This document shows positions 4,262-5,959 of a stretch of DNA of 5,959 nucleotides, piece after piece; positions within the stretch are counted from its first letter, which is position 1, and every line of letters begins with the position of its first letter. Position numbers and translations under genes: made by a program. The notes below the pieces were generated by a model. That model saw only the letters and a list, made by a program, of their open reading frames with translations, had not been told where the DNA came from and made no database searches. Origin of the DNA: Facklamia sp964471435 (lineage in GTDB: Bacteria > Bacillota > Bacilli > Lactobacillales > Aerococcaceae); the NCBI GenBank assembly GCA_964471435.1, contig CAYYGA010000077.1, positions 1 through 5,959 on the forward strand, written 5' to 3'.

Positions 4262-5959
4262 TTAAGCTAGATTTTCGATTTCTCCAGCTACTTGGTTTAA
4301 CATATCCGGGATTCCGGCCGGGTTTTTACCGCCAGCTTGGGCCATTTGCGGACGACCGCCGCCACCCCCGCCGATTAATTTAGCAAGTGGTTTAATTAAA
4401 TCGCCGGCTTTAATACCTTTAGCGATAGTTTCATCATCGACTAAAACCATCAAGTTGGCTTTGTCGCCGTTGTTGGTTGCTGCGACGAAAATATTGGAAG
4501 CAGCTTTTTGACGCCAAGTATCGCCTAAACTTCTTAAGTTATCCATGGACTGGTTGTCTAAGCTGGTCGCAATATAAGTNNNNNNNNNNNNNNNNNNNNN
4601 NNNNNNNNNNNNNNNNNNNNNNNNNNNNNNNNNNNNNNNNNNNNNNNNNNNNNNNNNNNNNNNNNNNNNNNNNNNNNNNTATTGGTTAGAGATGCGGTTG
4701 ATTTCTTCCAGCTGCTCGTCAGTGACTTTACCTAAATTGGAGAAGTCAAAACGTAGGCGGTCCGGTCCAACGTAAGAACCTGCCTGGTTGGCGTGTTCGC
4801 CTAAAACCTCTTTTAATGCTTTATGTAAAATGTGTGTAGCCGTATGGTTTTGCTGAGTACGAATACGCTCGTCTCTGTCGACCATGAGTGTATAAGACTG
4901 ACCCACATTTAATGGCAGTTGGCCGGTTTTAATTTTATGCATAAATTGGCCGTGCGGTCCTTTTTTAACATCCACCACTTCAGCCAGTAATTCGTCGCCG
5001 TCAAAAATACCACCGGTATCCGCAACCTGACCCCCGCTTTCAGCGTAGAAAGGTGAACGGTTAAAGAAGACGATGCCTTCGCTGTTTTTGTCTAGTGTGT
5101 TGACTTCCTTATCATCAACCACAATATGTTTGATGGTGGCATTGGTTGATAGCTGGCTGTAGCCAACAAAATCAAAGTCGAAATCGATGGCTTGGATAAC
5201 TGCCGACTGCACCGACATTGATCCTTCCTGGGAACGGGCTGCTCGGGCTCTTTGTCTTTGTTCTTCCATAGAAGTTTCAAAACCGTCAGCGTCAACCGTG
5301 AAGCCTTCTTCTTCGGCCATTTCCATGGTTAGTTCTAAGGGGAAACCGAAAGTATCGTAAAGTTGGAAAGCTTTTTCACCGGTTATCTCTGTCTGGTTCT
5401 GCTCTTTCAAGTCAGCCATGACCTGGTTTAATTGGTTTTCGCCTTCTTCGATGGTTTCATGGAAGCGTGCTTCTTCGGTTGAAATAACTTCCTGGACAAA
5501 GCTACTATTTTTATTTAATTCTGGGTAATATGAACCCATAATGGAAGAGATCACTGGAACCAATTCTGCCAGGAAAGTCTGGTTGATATCGAGTTTACGT
5601 CCATGCATAACCGCCCGGCGGATTAAACGTCTTAAAATATAGCCGCGCCCTTCGTTAGATGGTAGGGCTCCGTCGGCAATCGCAAAGCTGACTGCTCTGA
5701 CGTGATCGGCAATTACTTTAAAGCTGGTGTTGATTTTTTCGTCTTCACCGTAATTTTTCTCAGTTAATTCAGCTACTGCTTCGATAATCGGCATGAAGAG
5801 GTCCGTTTCAAAGTTGGTCGGTGTATCTTGCATTACAGAGGCCATCCGCTCCAAGCCCATGCCGGTATCCACGTTTTTAGTCGGTAGCGGCTGGTAGCTG
5901 CCGTCCGGCATATGGTTAAACTGGGAGAAGACTAAGTTCCAGATTTCTAAGTAGCGCTC
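4262..5959 (-). CDS. alaS: Alanyl-tRNA synthetase AlaRS (5' end cut by window edge, internal N gap)
   Basis: Class II synthetase that charges tRNA-Ala and edits mischarged Ser/Gly-tRNA-Ala in the cytosol. The frame extends beyond the first visible methionine to the edge, reading ERYLEIWNLVFSQFNH. By memory of Bacillus AlaRS this begins near residue 195 of about 878, so most of the catalytic domain, including motifs 1 and 2, is outside. Motif 3 (GMGLERM) and the helical tRNA-recognition region are present. The editing domain supplies HTATH, the first half of its zinc site; the usual second half, CxxxH, falls in the N gap. After the gap the C-Ala domain has the glycine run GGGGGGRPQMAQAGGK, and the protein ends ENLA. 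By comparison with family length about 150 residues are missing, where the placeholder allows about 34. The gene precedes ireB, as in other Bacilli. Confidence 0.95.
   Translation of the reverse strand, partial: ERYLEIWNLVFSQFNHMPDGSYQPLPTKNVDTGMGLERMASVMQDTPTNFETDLFMPIIEAVAELTEKNYGEDEKINTSFKVIADHVRAVSFAIADGALPSNEGRGYILRRLIRRAVMHGRKLDINQTFLAELVPVISSIMGSYYPELNKNSSFVQEVISTEEARFHETIEEGENQLNQVMADLKEQNQTEITGEKAFQLYDTFGFPLELTMEMAEEEGFTVDADGFETSMEEQRQRARAARSQEGSMSVQSAVIQAIDFDFDFVGYSQLSTNATIKHIVVDDKEVNTLDKNSEGIVFFNRSPFYAESGGQVADTGGIFDGDELLAEVVDVKKGPHGQFMHKIKTGQLPLNVGQSYTLMVDRDERIRTQQNHTATHILHKALKEVLGEHANQAGSYVGPDRLRFDFSNLGKVTDEQLEEINRISNQXXXXXXXXXXXXXXXXXXXXXXXXXXXXXXXXXXTYIATSLDNQSMDNLRSLGDTWRQKAASNIFVAATNNGDKANLMVLVDDETIAKGIKAGDLIKPLAKLIGGGGGGRPQMAQAGGKNPAGIPDMLNQVAGEIENLA
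4580..4679. other. Assembly gap (100 N) inside alaS
   Basis: Exactly 100 N within alaS. The reading frame is the same on both sides, but a fixed placeholder makes that uninformative. Flanking residues NRISNQ and TYIATSL correspond to positions roughly 150 residues apart in typical AlaRS proteins, so around 450 bases are probably missing. Confidence 0.93.

Overview
The window reads as chromosomal core sequence from a low-GC Gram-positive bacterium (Firmicutes, class Bacilli). The order alaS - ireB (yrzL) - ruvX (yrrK) - DUF1292 (yrzB) - mltG (yrrL) - udk - greA is the conserved Bacilli arrangement. The yrrM/yrrN/yrrO genes found between mltG and udk in Bacillus subtilis are absent. The IreB-type protein and the His/Asp-rich start of the DUF1292 protein suggest Lactobacillales, but genus and species cannot be fixed from the sequence. 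All seven core genes lie on the minus strand, so transcription runs from position 5959 towards 1.

Layout in transcription order: alaS (5959-4262) lacks its 5' end at the window edge and is broken by a 100-N run. A 108-bp spacer follows, with a TGTG-type extended -10 promoter and an operator-like dyad at the predicted transcription start. Then come ireB (4153-3893), ruvX (3887-3453) and the DUF1292 gene (3442-3128), packed 5-10 bp apart and closed by a rho-independent terminator at about 3081-3117. An unusual stretch (about 3080-2530) interrupts the otherwise conserved junction. mltG (GTG start at 2465) has its own consensus-like promoter and ends before a terminator hairpin at about 1121-1163. 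udk (1096-476) and greA (452 to the left edge, about 7 codons missing) form the last pair, 23 bp apart.

The unusual part is the DUF1292-mltG junction. It holds a 189-bp structured element (2873-3061) with 35-36-bp near-perfect terminal inverted repeats and two internal hairpin arms. A second, inverted copy of one end (2576-2614) runs straight into a 100-N gap. Between gap and element, an open frame on the opposite strand (2715-2861) looks like the C-terminus of a protein whose start is lost in the gap. This suggests an insertion flanked by inverted repeats, with an assembly break caused by the repeat.

The core genes combine alanyl-tRNA synthesis, Ser/Thr-kinase-linked control of cell-envelope physiology (IreB), nucleic-acid processing (RuvX), glycan-strand termination (MltG), pyrimidine salvage (Udk) and transcript-cleavage rescue of RNA polymerase (GreA). 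Both N runs are exactly 100 bases and are best treated as placeholders of unknown true length.
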